Assembly: GCA_024230295.1 (NCBI GenBank)
Contig: JAAERN010000123.1
Coordinates: 1 to 57,340 of the forward strand
Origin: Planctomycetota bacterium
Lineage (GTDB): Bacteria; Planctomycetota; Phycisphaerae; Phycisphaerales; SM1A02
Direction of reading: 5' to 3'
DNA: 57,340 nt
How positions within the stretch are numbered: position 1 is the stretch's first letter; each line of letters opens with the position of its first letter. Under the pieces are notes generated by a model, which was not told the DNA's origin, did not search any database, and saw nothing but the letters and a program-made list of their open reading frames with translations. This document shows, in pieces, positions 25,330 through 34,605 of this stretch. The position numbers were made by a program, and so were the translations under genes.

Positions 25330-26409
25330 GTGACGAATCTGCTTCAACTCGCCATGATCAAAGTGGATGGCTCCGCTCAGCGCATGGGTGAGGCGATCGG
25401 CGCATCGCTCGCCACAGAGATCGCCTCGATGATCGACCGGCGGTGGACTGCAGCGTCTTCATATTGCGAACTTCGCGGGCGAGGAAGTATTCAGGAGATG
25501 ATCTCTGCGGGTCGTGCCTGCCTCGACCTGCTTCGGGACTGGGACCCTGCGGGCTGGGATGAACACGTGGCGACGGCAGCGGCCGCCTCGGTCGATGCCG
25601 CGGAGTTGTACGCCGCAGCGAATTACAGTGATATGCGTGATCTCGTGTGTCTTGCGCCCGGTGAAGAGGGGTGTACATCTCTGGCGATTCCGCCACAGGC
25701 GTCACAGGATGGGGCGGTGCTTGTGGGGCAGACGTGGGATCTCCATCCACTCGATGTCGACTCAGTCGTAGCGGTCCATCGAATTCCGGACATTGGGCCA
25801 GAGACATGGAGTGTGACGATCGCTGGTGCGCCGACGCTGATTGGCATGAATGTACACGGTGTCTGGACGGGAACGACGAATATCAAGGTGCAAGGCGGCC
25901 GTCCGGGAATCGGATACATGAGCCTGCTGCATCGCGCGATTCGATGTGGCGATCGAGAAGAAGCAGCATCGGTGATTCAACACGCGCCGCGTTGTGCAGC
26001 GCATACGTATCTTCTCGCAGACGCGGGCGGCGCCATCGAACTGGAATGTACGGCGTCAACAACGCGGCGGAGAGATGTGGTCGAGAAGCCGATCGTCCGA
26101 ACGAATCATTGCTTTGACGCCGGTCACATTAGCCAAGAATCGGAGCTTCCGACATCAAGTAGCGTTGCTCGGTTTGAGCGTGCGAGTGACTTGACTTCGT
26201 CGGGCAAGTTCAGCGTGGATGCGATCCGCCAAGTTATGTCTGACCGAACTGATGGTGTTGACTCCATCTGCCGCTGGGAAGACGATGGCGAACTGACGGC
26301 GACAAACGCCTGCGTCATCGGCGTTCCGGCGATCCGGCGGCTGGACGCGTGCCGCGGACCCGCAGATCGTGGTGAATGGGTGACCCTTCCATTCTCAACC
26401 GGCACGTGA
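25330..26409 (+). CDS. C45-family acyltransferase/peptidase (AAT-like)
   Basis: A 359-residue Ntn-hydrolase relative of isopenicillin-N acyltransferase. The nucleophile is Cys115 in EEGCTSLAI, where the family self-cleaves to free the Cys at the new N-terminus. GWT-like aromatic and NVHG segments follow. The GTG start lies 3 nt after dapF. Its substrate is unknown; family members move or remove acyl groups from amines. The neighbouring arginine-succinylation genes suggest an amine or acyl-amino-acid substrate, but that is inference. Confidence 0.75.
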   Translation: MTNLLQLAMIKVDGSAQRMGEAIGASLATEIASMIDRRWTAASSYCELRGRGSIQEMISAGRACLDLLRDWDPAGWDEHVATAAAASVDAAELYAAANYSDMRDLVCLAPGEEGCTSLAIPPQASQDGAVLVGQTWDLHPLDVDSVVAVHRIPDIGPETWSVTIAGAPTLIGMNVHGVWTGTTNIKVQGGRPGIGYMSLLHRAIRCGDREEAASVIQHAPRCAAHTYLLADAGGAIELECTASTTRRRDVVEKPIVRTNHCFDAGHISQESELPTSSSVARFERASDLTSSGKFSVDAIRQVMSDRTDGVDSICRWEDDGELTATNACVIGVPAIRRLDACRGPADRGEWVTLPFSTGT

Positions 26410-26415
26410 ACTACC

Positions 26416-27828
26416 ATGGGGGGCATGAGTGACACCCTCGCCTCGATTGAAAGTGCCCGACAGACATTGCTCCGAGAGTTGACCGCGGTCAATGCGGACA
26501 TCACCGAACCGAGGCCGGGCGACCCTGCAGCCGCCTCGCTGCTCGCCGACTGGGCAGCGCGGCTGGCCGACGTGCGTGGTCGTCCTGGCTTCTATCCGAC
26601 CATCGGAAGTGGCCGGGGCCGAGGTGCATTGGTCGAGTTGGTCGACGGCTCGGTCAAGTGGGACATGATCACAGGAATCGGGGTCCACGGATTCGGACAC
26701 GCCGACCCAGATCTTCTGGGCGTGGCTCTGCAGGCGGCAGCTCAGGACACCGTGATGCAGGGCAATCTGCAGTGCAATACCGAGGCTGTGCTGTTTGCCG
26801 AGCGGCTCAGAGAAGCAGCCCGAGTTGGCGGCGCGGACATGGGGCACTGCTATCCGGCGTGCTCGGGAGCCATGGCGAACGAGAACGCGCTCAAGGTGTG
26901 CATGCAGGCGCGGGATGGGGCGCCACGCGTCATTGCCTTTCAGGACAACTTCATTGGTCGAACAGTGACGCTCTCGCACATCGGTGACAGCCCCGGTCAT
27001 CGCGAAGGAGTTCCGCAGTCGATCGAAGTCGATCTTCTGCCATTTTGGGACCCAGCAGATTCAGAGGGGTCTTCTCAAGAAGCCCTGAGCACATTGCAGC
27101 ACGTGCTGGCGGCCCATCCGGGCGGACACTCATGTTTCGTCATGGAACTTGTTCAGGGCGAAGGAGGCTTTACACCGCCGCCGCGATCGTTCTTTGTTCC
27201 GCTGCTTGAAGTAGCGAAGGAGGCTGGCGTCCTGATCTGGTTTGATGAGATCCAGACGTTTGGCCGGACAGATCGAATGTTCCGGTTTGAAGGGCTTGAG
27301 CTCGGACCCTATGCAGACATCGTGACGGTTGGCAAGATGACGCAGGGATGTGCCGCCATGTGGCGAGTGGACCACAACCCGAGGCCAGGTCTTTTAAGCG
27401 GAACGTTCCTCGGATCAACCGTGGCGATGTCGGTCGGAACGCGCGTGTTGGATCGACTTGCTGATGGCGGTTACTACGGGCCCGATGGCCGAATTGCGGG
27501 CTTGCACCGGGCGTTTGAGAACCGTTGCCGAGAACTCGTGGCGCAGCATCCGGAATTCTTTCCTGAGGTCAAGGGCAGGCGGGGGTCTCTTCCGGTTTGG
27601 GGTGGCACCGGCGGCATGATGCGGCTGACGCCGTTTGGTGGAGCTCGGGATGCCATTGCCTCTCTGGTAAGGAGGCTCTTTGATGCTGGCGTGATCACTT
27701 TCTTCTGCGGGCACGATCCATATCACCTTCGCATGTTGCCACCGATCGGCGTGCTTGAAGTTGAACACTTGGAATCGGTCATGGACATCGTCGGTCAGTG
27801 CATCGTGTCCCAAGGCGAGGGAATCTGA
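26416..27828 (+). CDS. Class III PLP-dependent aminotransferase
   Basis: A 470-residue transaminase (start 26416 or 26425). The PLP Lys is about residue 307 in VTVGKMTQ, with LIWFDEIQTFGR carrying the cofactor Asp. It stands directly before astA and astD, so it may act as the succinylornithine transaminase of the AST pathway, although its sequence is unlike typical AstC as far as I can judge. A lysine or ornithine 6-type transaminase is the alternative. Confidence 0.75.
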   Translation: MGGMSDTLASIESARQTLLRELTAVNADITEPRPGDPAAASLLADWAARLADVRGRPGFYPTIGSGRGRGALVELVDGSVKWDMITGIGVHGFGHADPDLLGVALQAAAQDTVMQGNLQCNTEAVLFAERLREAARVGGADMGHCYPACSGAMANENALKVCMQARDGAPRVIAFQDNFIGRTVTLSHIGDSPGHREGVPQSIEVDLLPFWDPADSEGSSQEALSTLQHVLAAHPGGHSCFVMELVQGEGGFTPPPRSFFVPLLEVAKEAGVLIWFDEIQTFGRTDRMFRFEGLELGPYADIVTVGKMTQGCAAMWRVDHNPRPGLLSGTFLGSTVAMSVGTRVLDRLADGGYYGPDGRIAGLHRAFENRCRELVAQHPEFFPEVKGRRGSLPVWGGTGGMMRLTPFGGARDAIASLVRRLFDAGVITFFCGHDPYHLRMLPPIGVLEVEHLESVMDIVGQCIVSQGEGI

Positions 27829-27832
27829 AACA

Positions 27833-28864
27833 ATGTTCGTCGTCAGGAATGTGGTTCCAGCGGATGTCGAGCAACTTCTTGAGCTCGCCGAGACTGTTCA
27901 CTCAAGCAACCTTCCTCCCGATCCCCAGGCGATGGCAGATCGTATCGATCACTCGCTGGCCTGCTTTCAAGGGAGAGATGTTGAGGACGCGGCGGTGTAC
28001 ATGTTTGTGCTTGAGGACACCGATACGGGCCGTGTCGCGGGAACTTCCAGCCTTGTGACAGGCAAGGGCACGCCAGATCGACCACGATTGTTCCTTCGTG
28101 TCCGCAAGCGTGAACACTACAGCCGTGATTTGCAGGCGGGGCAGGTGCAAATGACACTCCAACTTGGTCAGGACTGCAGTGGTCCGACCGAAATGGGGGG
28201 CTTGGTTCTTGGCGAGGAATGGCGAGGTGGGCCGCACAGGCTGGGATCGCTTCTGAGCAAGATGCGTTTCGCCTTCATTGGCGTGCATCCAGATCGCTTC
28301 TCGCCTCGGCTTATCGGTGAGATCATGGGAAGTCTCACCCAGGACGGCCGCACCATGCTCTGGGACCATCTCGGTCGGCGGTTTATCAACCTGTCGTATC
28401 TCGAAGCGGATGCGTTTAGTCGTACCAGCAAAGAGTTCATCCTGTCGCTCTTTCCCAAGGATGAGATCTATGTTTCGCTGCTTCCCCCGGAGGCGCGTCG
28501 ACTCATTGGTCGAGTTGCTCCCGAGGCCGTGCCGGCAATGCGCATGCTTGAGCACCAAGGATTCCAACGTTGTGACGAAGTCGATCCGTTTGATGGCGGA
28601 CCCCATATCGAGGCCGATCGAGATCAGGTGCCACTTGTCCGCGATACCGAGATCCGCACACTCTGTGCTATGGGAAGCGGAACTACTGAGTTGCATGAGT
28701 GCCTGCTGGGCAATCTTGAGAGTGATGGGTTTCGCGGCGTTCGTGCGAACGTTGAACTGCGGGGTGACGATGAAGTTGCGTTGCCCGACGATACTGTGGC
28801 CGCACTGCGAGTTTCAAAGAGTGGCCGAGTCAGCGTGACCCGCGTGGGTCGGAGCGGTTCATGA
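27833..28864 (+). CDS. astA: Arginine N-succinyltransferase
   Basis: A 343-residue enzyme that makes N2-succinyl-L-arginine from arginine and succinyl-CoA, first step of the AST arginine degradation pathway. The conserved GDLFDGGP-like segment appears as DPFDGGPHIEA, and the LTEMGGLVL-like block as PTEMGGLVL. The ATG at 27833 starts MFVVRNVVPAD, preceded by a 4-nt gap; the extension from 27755 is shadow. It overlaps astD by ATGA. Confidence 0.9.
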   Translation: MFVVRNVVPADVEQLLELAETVHSSNLPPDPQAMADRIDHSLACFQGRDVEDAAVYMFVLEDTDTGRVAGTSSLVTGKGTPDRPRLFLRVRKREHYSRDLQAGQVQMTLQLGQDCSGPTEMGGLVLGEEWRGGPHRLGSLLSKMRFAFIGVHPDRFSPRLIGEIMGSLTQDGRTMLWDHLGRRFINLSYLEADAFSRTSKEFILSLFPKDEIYVSLLPPEARRLIGRVAPEAVPAMRMLEHQGFQRCDEVDPFDGGPHIEADRDQVPLVRDTEIRTLCAMGSGTTELHECLLGNLESDGFRGVRANVELRGDDEVALPDDTVAALRVSKSGRVSVTRVGRSGS

Positions 28865-30351
28865 TTGAGAGCTTCGATGTCATCGCTGGCAACCGCGTAG
28901 CCCTCAGCGGATCCGGGGTTCAGTCTCGGAACCCGGCCGATCTTGAAGAAGTGCTCTGGCAAGCTGACCCGGTGTTGAGTCATGTTGACGAGGCCGTGAC
29001 TTGCGCGGCCTCGGCGCAGCGGACGTGGGCGGCTGCAGATCCAAGTGACCGGGAAGGCATTCTCCGCCGATTCGCCGAGATCACAGCAGAACGAGCCGAC
29101 TCGCTGGCAAAGATCATTCGCCTTGAAGTCGGAAAGACGAAATCTGAATCCGCTGCTGAAGCTGGAGCGTTGGCGGCCAAGGTGAAGATCACCATCGAGG
29201 GGCCAGGGGCAGCTCGTGTAAGGCCGTTTGAACTGGCTGTGACCGACACGAGAACCGGTCAATGCCGTTTCAAACCGCACGGCGTGATGGCAGTCATCGG
29301 GCCATTTAACTTTCCGATGCATCTTCCGAATGGACAAATTGCGCCAGCCCTTCTGGCTGGAAATGCGGTTGTGTTCAAGCCAAGTGAGCAAGCGCCGGCG
29401 TGTGGTCAGGCACTTGTGGAGTGTCTGCTGGATGCTGGTATTCCACCGGGTGTCGTCTCTCTGGTTCACGGTGAGGCCGCAGCAGCCCGCCGCCTTGTTG
29501 AGCACAATGGCGTCGACGGTGTGTTGTTTACGGGTTCATGGGCGGTTGGTCGATCGATTCTTGAAGCAACGCTCGACGATCCCGGCCGGATCGTCGCGCT
29601 TGAACTGGGGGGGAACAACCCGGCCATCATCATGCCGGACGCCGATGTGGCTCAGGCGGTCATCGAGTGCGTAAGGGCGGCCTTTGCGACGGCTGGCCAG
29701 CGATGCACGTGTACGCGTCGGATCATTGTGCACAGAGACATTGCGTCACAGTTCATTCCAGCACTGGCTACTTGCGCCTCGACGCTTCTGGTGGGTGATC
29801 CTTCGAGCAACGAACCCATCTTCATGGGGCCGATGATCAGCGCGGCGGCGAGAGACCGGGTTCTCGATGCGCAGTCGAGATTGCTACGTGCCGGCGCCAA
29901 GATAATTGTGCCGTGCTCCCAACTTGATTCGCCCGGCGCGATGCTCACTGCAGGGGTCGCCGAAGTAGACTCATTCATCGACGGATCCGACGAGGAAGTC
30001 TTCGGTCCGCTCGTGCAAGTGTGCGTGGTTAACTCGCTCGACGAAGCGCTGCGGGAGGCCGCGGCAACTCGATACGGCTTGGCAGCGGCGATCTTCTCGC
30101 GGGATCGATCGGTTTTCGAAAGGGCGATGCAAGAACTGAAAGTCGGGTGCCTCAATTGGAATAACGGTACTGCCGGGGCGAGTAGTGCGTTGCCATTTGG
30201 CGGCGTGGGCTGCAGTGGGAATCATCGGCCAGCGGCCGCATTCGCCCCGGATTTCTGCGTTTTTCCTGTGGCGAGCTTAATGGAAACAGGAAGCGAATCT
30301 GTCGTTCCTGAGGGCATGCAATGGGACGATCGGTGGCTTGGTGATGCCTGA
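28861..30351 (+). CDS. astD: N-succinylglutamate 5-semialdehyde dehydrogenase
   Basis: A 496-residue aldehyde dehydrogenase that oxidises succinylglutamate semialdehyde to succinylglutamate in arginine catabolism. General base Glu248 (ALELGGNNP) and nucleophile Cys282 (GQRCTCTRR) are intact. ATGA overlap with astA fixes the start. It overlaps the tilS gene 3' side by a few nt. Confidence 0.9.
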   Translation: MIESFDVIAGNRVALSGSGVQSRNPADLEEVLWQADPVLSHVDEAVTCAASAQRTWAAADPSDREGILRRFAEITAERADSLAKIIRLEVGKTKSESAAEAGALAAKVKITIEGPGAARVRPFELAVTDTRTGQCRFKPHGVMAVIGPFNFPMHLPNGQIAPALLAGNAVVFKPSEQAPACGQALVECLLDAGIPPGVVSLVHGEAAAARRLVEHNGVDGVLFTGSWAVGRSILEATLDDPGRIVALELGGNNPAIIMPDADVAQAVIECVRAAFATAGQRCTCTRRIIVHRDIASQFIPALATCASTLLVGDPSSNEPIFMGPMISAAARDRVLDAQSRLLRAGAKIIVPCSQLDSPGAMLTAGVAEVDSFIDGSDEEVFGPLVQVCVVNSLDEALREAAATRYGLAAAIFSRDRSVFERAMQELKVGCLNWNNGTAGASSALPFGGVGCSGNHRPAAAFAPDFCVFPVASLMETGSESVVPEGMQWDDRWLGDA

Positions 30352-31366
30352 AGGCAAGGCCATGTCTGCAGAGGTCGCCCGGCATCCCGTGGTTGCCCAA
30401 GTAGCCTCGGGGCTTGCTGCGGTCACGCCGAGTACTTCACGCGGAGTCGTAGCAGTGAGTGGGGGTCGTGATTCCATGGCGTTGATGGCTGCGATGTCCG
30501 TGATTTTCGCAGGTGAGCGGGAGGGGGCATGTGTTGTTGCCCATGTACATCATCATCAACGATCGGAAGCCGATGAGGAGTGTGAACTGGTTCGTCATAC
30601 GGCCAGCAATCTTGGACTCGCGTTTGAAGTCAGACATTTAGATCTTCCTTGCGGCGCTTCACCTGCTTCGCTTCGCGCCGCACGGTACGCGGCGCTGATC
30701 GATGTAGCCATGTCCACCGATTCATCCTGGATCGCGACCGCACATCAAGCACAGGATCAATTGGAAACAGTGCTACTGGCAATTGTTCGAGGCGCAGGTC
30801 CGACCGGTCTTGTTGGCATGGACTCAAAGCGAGAACTGACAGATGGCATCATGCTGGTGCGGCCGATGCTTGAGGTCGATCGCTCCGAGGCAGCATCACT
30901 ATGCAAACGAGCCAGCATCGTCTGGTGTGATGATCCGGGAAATGTTGATCCAAACACACTCCGAGGCCGTCTACGCCAAGAGGTTCTTCCAGTGCTCGAA
31001 TCGATGCGGCCCGGTGTTGCGAGAAGACTCTCAGCGACGCGCGATATCCGAAGCGCGGCGGTCGATGCGCTCGCTGCGGCGATTCCCGAACCGAACGATG
31101 GCGAGTGGCCGAGGGATCTCTTGTCGCCCCTGCCCTCCGGGCTGCTGCGGGCGACGATTCATGCTGCTGCCGTCGGTTTGGCTGGCGGTGCCGATGTGAT
31201 CGGATCCGAACCTGTTCGAGCGGCGGCGGAGGCGGTCAAAGATTCACGCATGCACCGGCGGATCTTTGAGCTTGGCGGAGGCGTCGTACTGGTTCTGGAG
31301 GCGCAGCGGGCTCGGATCGACCGTGTTCAGCCGCCGGAGGGGATCGATGCTCGCCCACCCATGTAG
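30344..31366 (+). CDS. tilS: tRNA(Ile)-lysidine synthase
   Basis: A 340-residue PP-loop enzyme that converts C34 of tRNA-Ile(CAU) to lysidine using ATP and lysine. Motif SGGRDS is at residues 39-44 and HQAQDQLET follows. Starts at 30338 (TTG), 30344 (ATG) and 30362 (ATG) are possible; the overlap with astD favours 30344 but 30362 has a better ribosome-binding site. The 3' end overlaps the convergent serS by 40 bp. Confidence 0.88.
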   Translation: MPEGKAMSAEVARHPVVAQVASGLAAVTPSTSRGVVAVSGGRDSMALMAAMSVIFAGEREGACVVAHVHHHQRSEADEECELVRHTASNLGLAFEVRHLDLPCGASPASLRAARYAALIDVAMSTDSSWIATAHQAQDQLETVLLAIVRGAGPTGLVGMDSKRELTDGIMLVRPMLEVDRSEAASLCKRASIVWCDDPGNVDPNTLRGRLRQEVLPVLESMRPGVARRLSATRDIRSAAVDALAAAIPEPNDGEWPRDLLSPLPSGLLRATIHAAAVGLAGGADVIGSEPVRAAAEAVKDSRMHRRIFELGGGVVLVLEAQRARIDRVQPPEGIDARPPM

Positions 31367-32733
31367 GGCTGAAGGACCTCGGGGATCGCAATGCTGCCGT
31401 CTGATTGTTGGTGCAATTCGAGCAATGGGACGAGGATCCGCGGGCTAGCGATCACTGTGTTGTTCAGTGACCAGCAGAACGTCGTTGTGCGATCAGCGTC
31501 TCGATATCGCAGATTCAGCCGTCGGCACTGATAGTCGTGGAGTCTGGAGGCGCTGTGCGTCTCCCCCCAGTCACCCAAGGGGCGGTCATCTCCATCGAGT
31601 TCGCCCCGTCCCGGCATCCAGCATTCGACATCGATCATGTCCGCGTTTTTGGACCCAAGATCTCCGGTACAACACTGCAGCAAGCGGTACGGAAGTGCCA
31701 GTCGCTGCAGGATGGACTCGACAGTGGTAATCATGTTGGCGTGATGCGCTCGTTCTTCTTCAGCATCAGCCTTGCAGATGACCACCTGCTCGACCTTGTC
31801 GAACTGATGAATACGGTAGAGCCCGGCGGTGTCACGTCCAGCCGCGCCAGCTTCTCGGCGGAAGCAGGTCGATCGTGTGGCGATCTTGATCGGCAATTGC
31901 TCGGCATTGAGGATCTCGTCGGCATGAAGCCCCATGAGACCAACCTCACCGGTTCCGGTCAGATAAAGATCCTGCCCTGCGCCGCGGCTTTCCTCATCAA
32001 CTTGATAGGCCTGAGGGCGTCCTTCTGGGAAAAACCCAGTGCCGATCATGCACTCCTCGCGGACGAGGACAGGTACGGACATCGGCGTGAAACCCTGTTC
32101 TTCCGTGATGACGTCAAGGGCGAATCGCAGTACGGCCTCGTGGAGCCGGAGTCCATCGCCGACAAGGCTGTAGTGACGAGTACCGCCGACCTTGACTGCG
32201 CGTTTGAAGTCAACCAGACCGAGAGACTCGACGAGATCAAGATGCGTCTTCGGCGAGAATCCCCGCTGCGATTCGAACGATGTCGTCGGGTCGAAGCCAT
32301 CGGGTGACCAGCGGCGGAGTTCGACGTTGTCTTCGGCGGAAGCACCCCGAGGCACGCTCTCGTCGGCCGGCAGTGGGACGTGGAGGAGCAGTTCCTGGAA
32401 CGGGCCGTCGATTTCGGCGACTTCCGCCTCGGCCTCCTGTATGAGGCGTTTGAGCTCGGCGGGTCGCTGTTCAAGTACAGCGATCTGTGCTTCGATCTCG
32501 GCGCGATTCTGGTCGTCGGCTTTCTTCAACTGGCCCTTGAGTTTGCCGAGTTGGGGACCGACTTCCTTAGAGACTCGTTTTTGCTCGGCCCGTGCCGACT
32601 CCTGCCTTGTCAAGGCCTCCCGTCGCTTGGCGTCGAGTTCGACGAGTCTGCCAATATCAACGTCAATGCCCTTGTCACGAGCACCACAGATGAATCGTTC
32701 GGGGTCTTCCCGCAAGGCCTTGAGGTCGATCAT
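31327..32733 (-). CDS. serS: Seryl-tRNA synthetase
   Basis: A 468-residue class II synthetase. It charges tRNA-Ser (one such tRNA is at 57231). An N-terminal coiled-coil arm (about residues 30-110) precedes the catalytic core with FRREAGAAGRDTAGLYR (motif 2) and the C-terminal motif 3. Starts 13 nt after NAD kinase, so it is the last gene of the minus-strand operon. The 3' end overlaps tilS tail to tail. Confidence 0.95.
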   Translation of the reverse strand: MIDLKALREDPERFICGARDKGIDVDIGRLVELDAKRREALTRQESARAEQKRVSKEVGPQLGKLKGQLKKADDQNRAEIEAQIAVLEQRPAELKRLIQEAEAEVAEIDGPFQELLLHVPLPADESVPRGASAEDNVELRRWSPDGFDPTTSFESQRGFSPKTHLDLVESLGLVDFKRAVKVGGTRHYSLVGDGLRLHEAVLRFALDVITEEQGFTPMSVPVLVREECMIGTGFFPEGRPQAYQVDEESRGAGQDLYLTGTGEVGLMGLHADEILNAEQLPIKIATRSTCFRREAGAAGRDTAGLYRIHQFDKVEQVVICKADAEEERAHHANMITTVESILQRLALPYRLLQCCTGDLGSKNADMIDVECWMPGRGELDGDDRPLGDWGETHSASRLHDYQCRRLNLRYRDADRTTTFCWSLNNTVIASPRILVPLLELHQQSDGSIAIPEVLQPYMGGRASIPSGG

Positions 32734-32746
32734 GCGGGGAGTGTAC

Positions 32747-33649
32747 TCACCGGAACACGGGTGGCGCGGCCCATCGCATGCGTTCGAGCAGGATGCGCCA
32801 GAACGGCTCGTCGGGGCGAGTCACCATGGGGATGGTCTGGGCGTGTCGCCTGATGGCGATCCGGTCGCCTTTGGATAGTTTGGAGTGCTGTTGGCCGTCG
32901 AGTACAAGCATTGTGCCTTCATTTCCACGAGTCAGTTCCAGATCGACGCCTGTTTGAGCGTCCAGCACGATGGATCGAAATGCGAGCGACTGTGGAGCCA
33001 GCGGAGATACGACGAGCGCACCGACGCCTGGGCCGAGAATCGGTCCGCCAGCGGAGAGATTGTGCGCGGTCGACCCGGTCGGTGAGGCGACGATCAGCCC
33101 ATCTCCTCGCATTTTTGGTCCGGGAACACTGCCGATACTCAGTGCCAGTTCAATCATGCTGTATGGAGGACCGCTTGTGACGACCGCATCGTTGACCGCG
33201 ACAGTGGTCACGCTGCCTTGAGCCGATTCATGGGTGACCTGCATCACCATGTGATCTCTTACTGGAGGAGCGCCGCCGAACACATCGTCAGCGAACTTTC
33301 GGAGCGATGCATGATCAAACGCGGCAAGAAAACCGAGGCGGCCGCAATTCACACCGACGAGCGGGATGTTACGACCAATCAATCGCCGTGCCTGTGAGAT
33401 TACGGCACCATCTCCGCCGACAACGATGGCGAGATCGGCTTCGCAGTCGTCCGGTAGTGGCGCGTCTGCAGTAGAAGCCTCAAGGTGAACGGTTCGCCCC
33501 CACGTGGAGAGATCTGGTTCAATCTCGCGAAGAACTGCCGCGACGGAGTCTCGGGAAGGATCCGCAAGGACCAGCAATCTTGGCCGTGTGCCAGAGGTCA
33601 TGGCTGCAGTATCCCGCATTGTTGAATCGGATGTCGGCCGGCCACTCAT
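32747..33649 (-). CDS. nadK: NAD kinase
   Basis: A 300-residue kinase that makes NADP from NAD. The GGDG motif is at residues 78-81, followed by GVNCGRLGFL and the later SPTGSTAHNLSAGGPI. The ATG at 33649 overlaps the upstream ABC ATPase stop by ATGA; the open frame to 33910 is shadow. The usual NE of the family reads as ND here (AVNDAV). Confidence 0.92.
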   Translation of the reverse strand: MSGRPTSDSTMRDTAAMTSGTRPRLLVLADPSRDSVAAVLREIEPDLSTWGRTVHLEASTADAPLPDDCEADLAIVVGGDGAVISQARRLIGRNIPLVGVNCGRLGFLAAFDHASLRKFADDVFGGAPPVRDHMVMQVTHESAQGSVTTVAVNDAVVTSGPPYSMIELALSIGSVPGPKMRGDGLIVASPTGSTAHNLSAGGPILGPGVGALVVSPLAPQSLAFRSIVLDAQTGVDLELTRGNEGTMLVLDGQQHSKLSKGDRIAIRRHAQTIPMVTRPDEPFWRILLERMRWAAPPVFR

Positions 33650-34593
33650 GCAACGATACCTTTTGTGTGGTGCATGAATGCAGTTTCGAGATTGACCTGG
33701 CCACGCTGGAATTGACTGAGTCGGAAGCCCGCTGTTATCAGACGAGCAGGGATTTCGGCTGCGGCGATGGGTCGGTCCCGATCTACGGTCACGTGTAGGA
33801 CATCCACCCCGTTGGTCTTGACGACTTTGACTCGGGAGATGCCTTCGGCCTCCGTAAGCAGTTGTGCTGCCTCGGAGGATCGTTGTTCGACGATGACTTC
33901 GTACTCGCAACCGGCCTCTGCTGCTTCAAGTGCAGACTGCATCGATCCAGAGAAGCAGAGCTTTCCTTGCTCAATGATTCCGACAGTGTCGCAGAGTTCG
34001 CTCAACTCACTCAGGATGTGTGAAGAGATGAGAATGGTCTTGCCCAATCGTTGCAACTCTTTGAGGAGTTCGCGGATTTCAATCCTAGCGCGTGGGTCTA
34101 ACCCCGATGCTGGTTCGTCCATCAGAAGCACTTGTGGATCGTGCAGTAGCACGCGGGCGATAGAGAGTCTTTGGCTCATGCCTCGACTGAGACCGTCGAC
34201 TTGCGATCCCGCCTTGGTTGTCAGGTCAGTCAACTCCAACGCTTCCGCAACGACGGTTCTTCGCTTTGAACCATGGATCCCATAGCAAGCAGCGAAAAAC
34301 TCAAGATACTCCGAGACGAGCATGTCGTCGTAGGTTCCAATGAAGTCTGGTACATAGCCGATGATTGGTCGAATCAGCGAGTTCTGGTAGCCGATCGTCA
34401 AGCCGTCGATTCGAGCTTCGCCCCAAGACGGTTTGAGCAGTGTGGAGAGGATTCTGATCGTCGTCGTCTTTCCAGCACCGTTCGGTCCGATGAATCCAAA
34501 GCATGCCCCCCGATCGACTGTCAGGTTGAGGTTGTCAAGTGCGATCAGATCGCCGTAGGTTCGCGTGAGGTTGATTGTCTCGATGATTGGCAT
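33646..34593 (-). CDS. ABC transporter ATP-binding protein
   Basis: A 315-residue ATPase. Walker A GPNGAGKTTT (36-45), signature LSRGMSQRL and Walker B LLMDEPASGLD are intact. The C-terminal tail of about 90 residues resembles ABC-2-type drug or lipid exporters (CcmA-like). No classical permease gene is in this run; the upstream 770-residue membrane protein may be the membrane partner. It precedes nadK by ATGA. Confidence 0.88.
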   Translation of the reverse strand: MPIIETINLTRTYGDLIALDNLNLTVDRGACFGFIGPNGAGKTTTIRILSTLLKPSWGEARIDGLTIGYQNSLIRPIIGYVPDFIGTYDDMLVSEYLEFFAACYGIHGSKRRTVVAEALELTDLTTKAGSQVDGLSRGMSQRLSIARVLLHDPQVLLMDEPASGLDPRARIEIRELLKELQRLGKTILISSHILSELSELCDTVGIIEQGKLCFSGSMQSALEAAEAGCEYEVIVEQRSSEAAQLLTEAEGISRVKVVKTNGVDVLHVTVDRDRPIAAAEIPARLITAGFRLSQFQRGQVNLETAFMHHTKGIVA

Positions 34594-34605
34594 ACTGCGA
34601 TAGTT

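Noticed and set aside
31537-32307. 256-residue plus-strand ORF opposite serS
   Set aside because: serS has all class II motifs; this frame has none.
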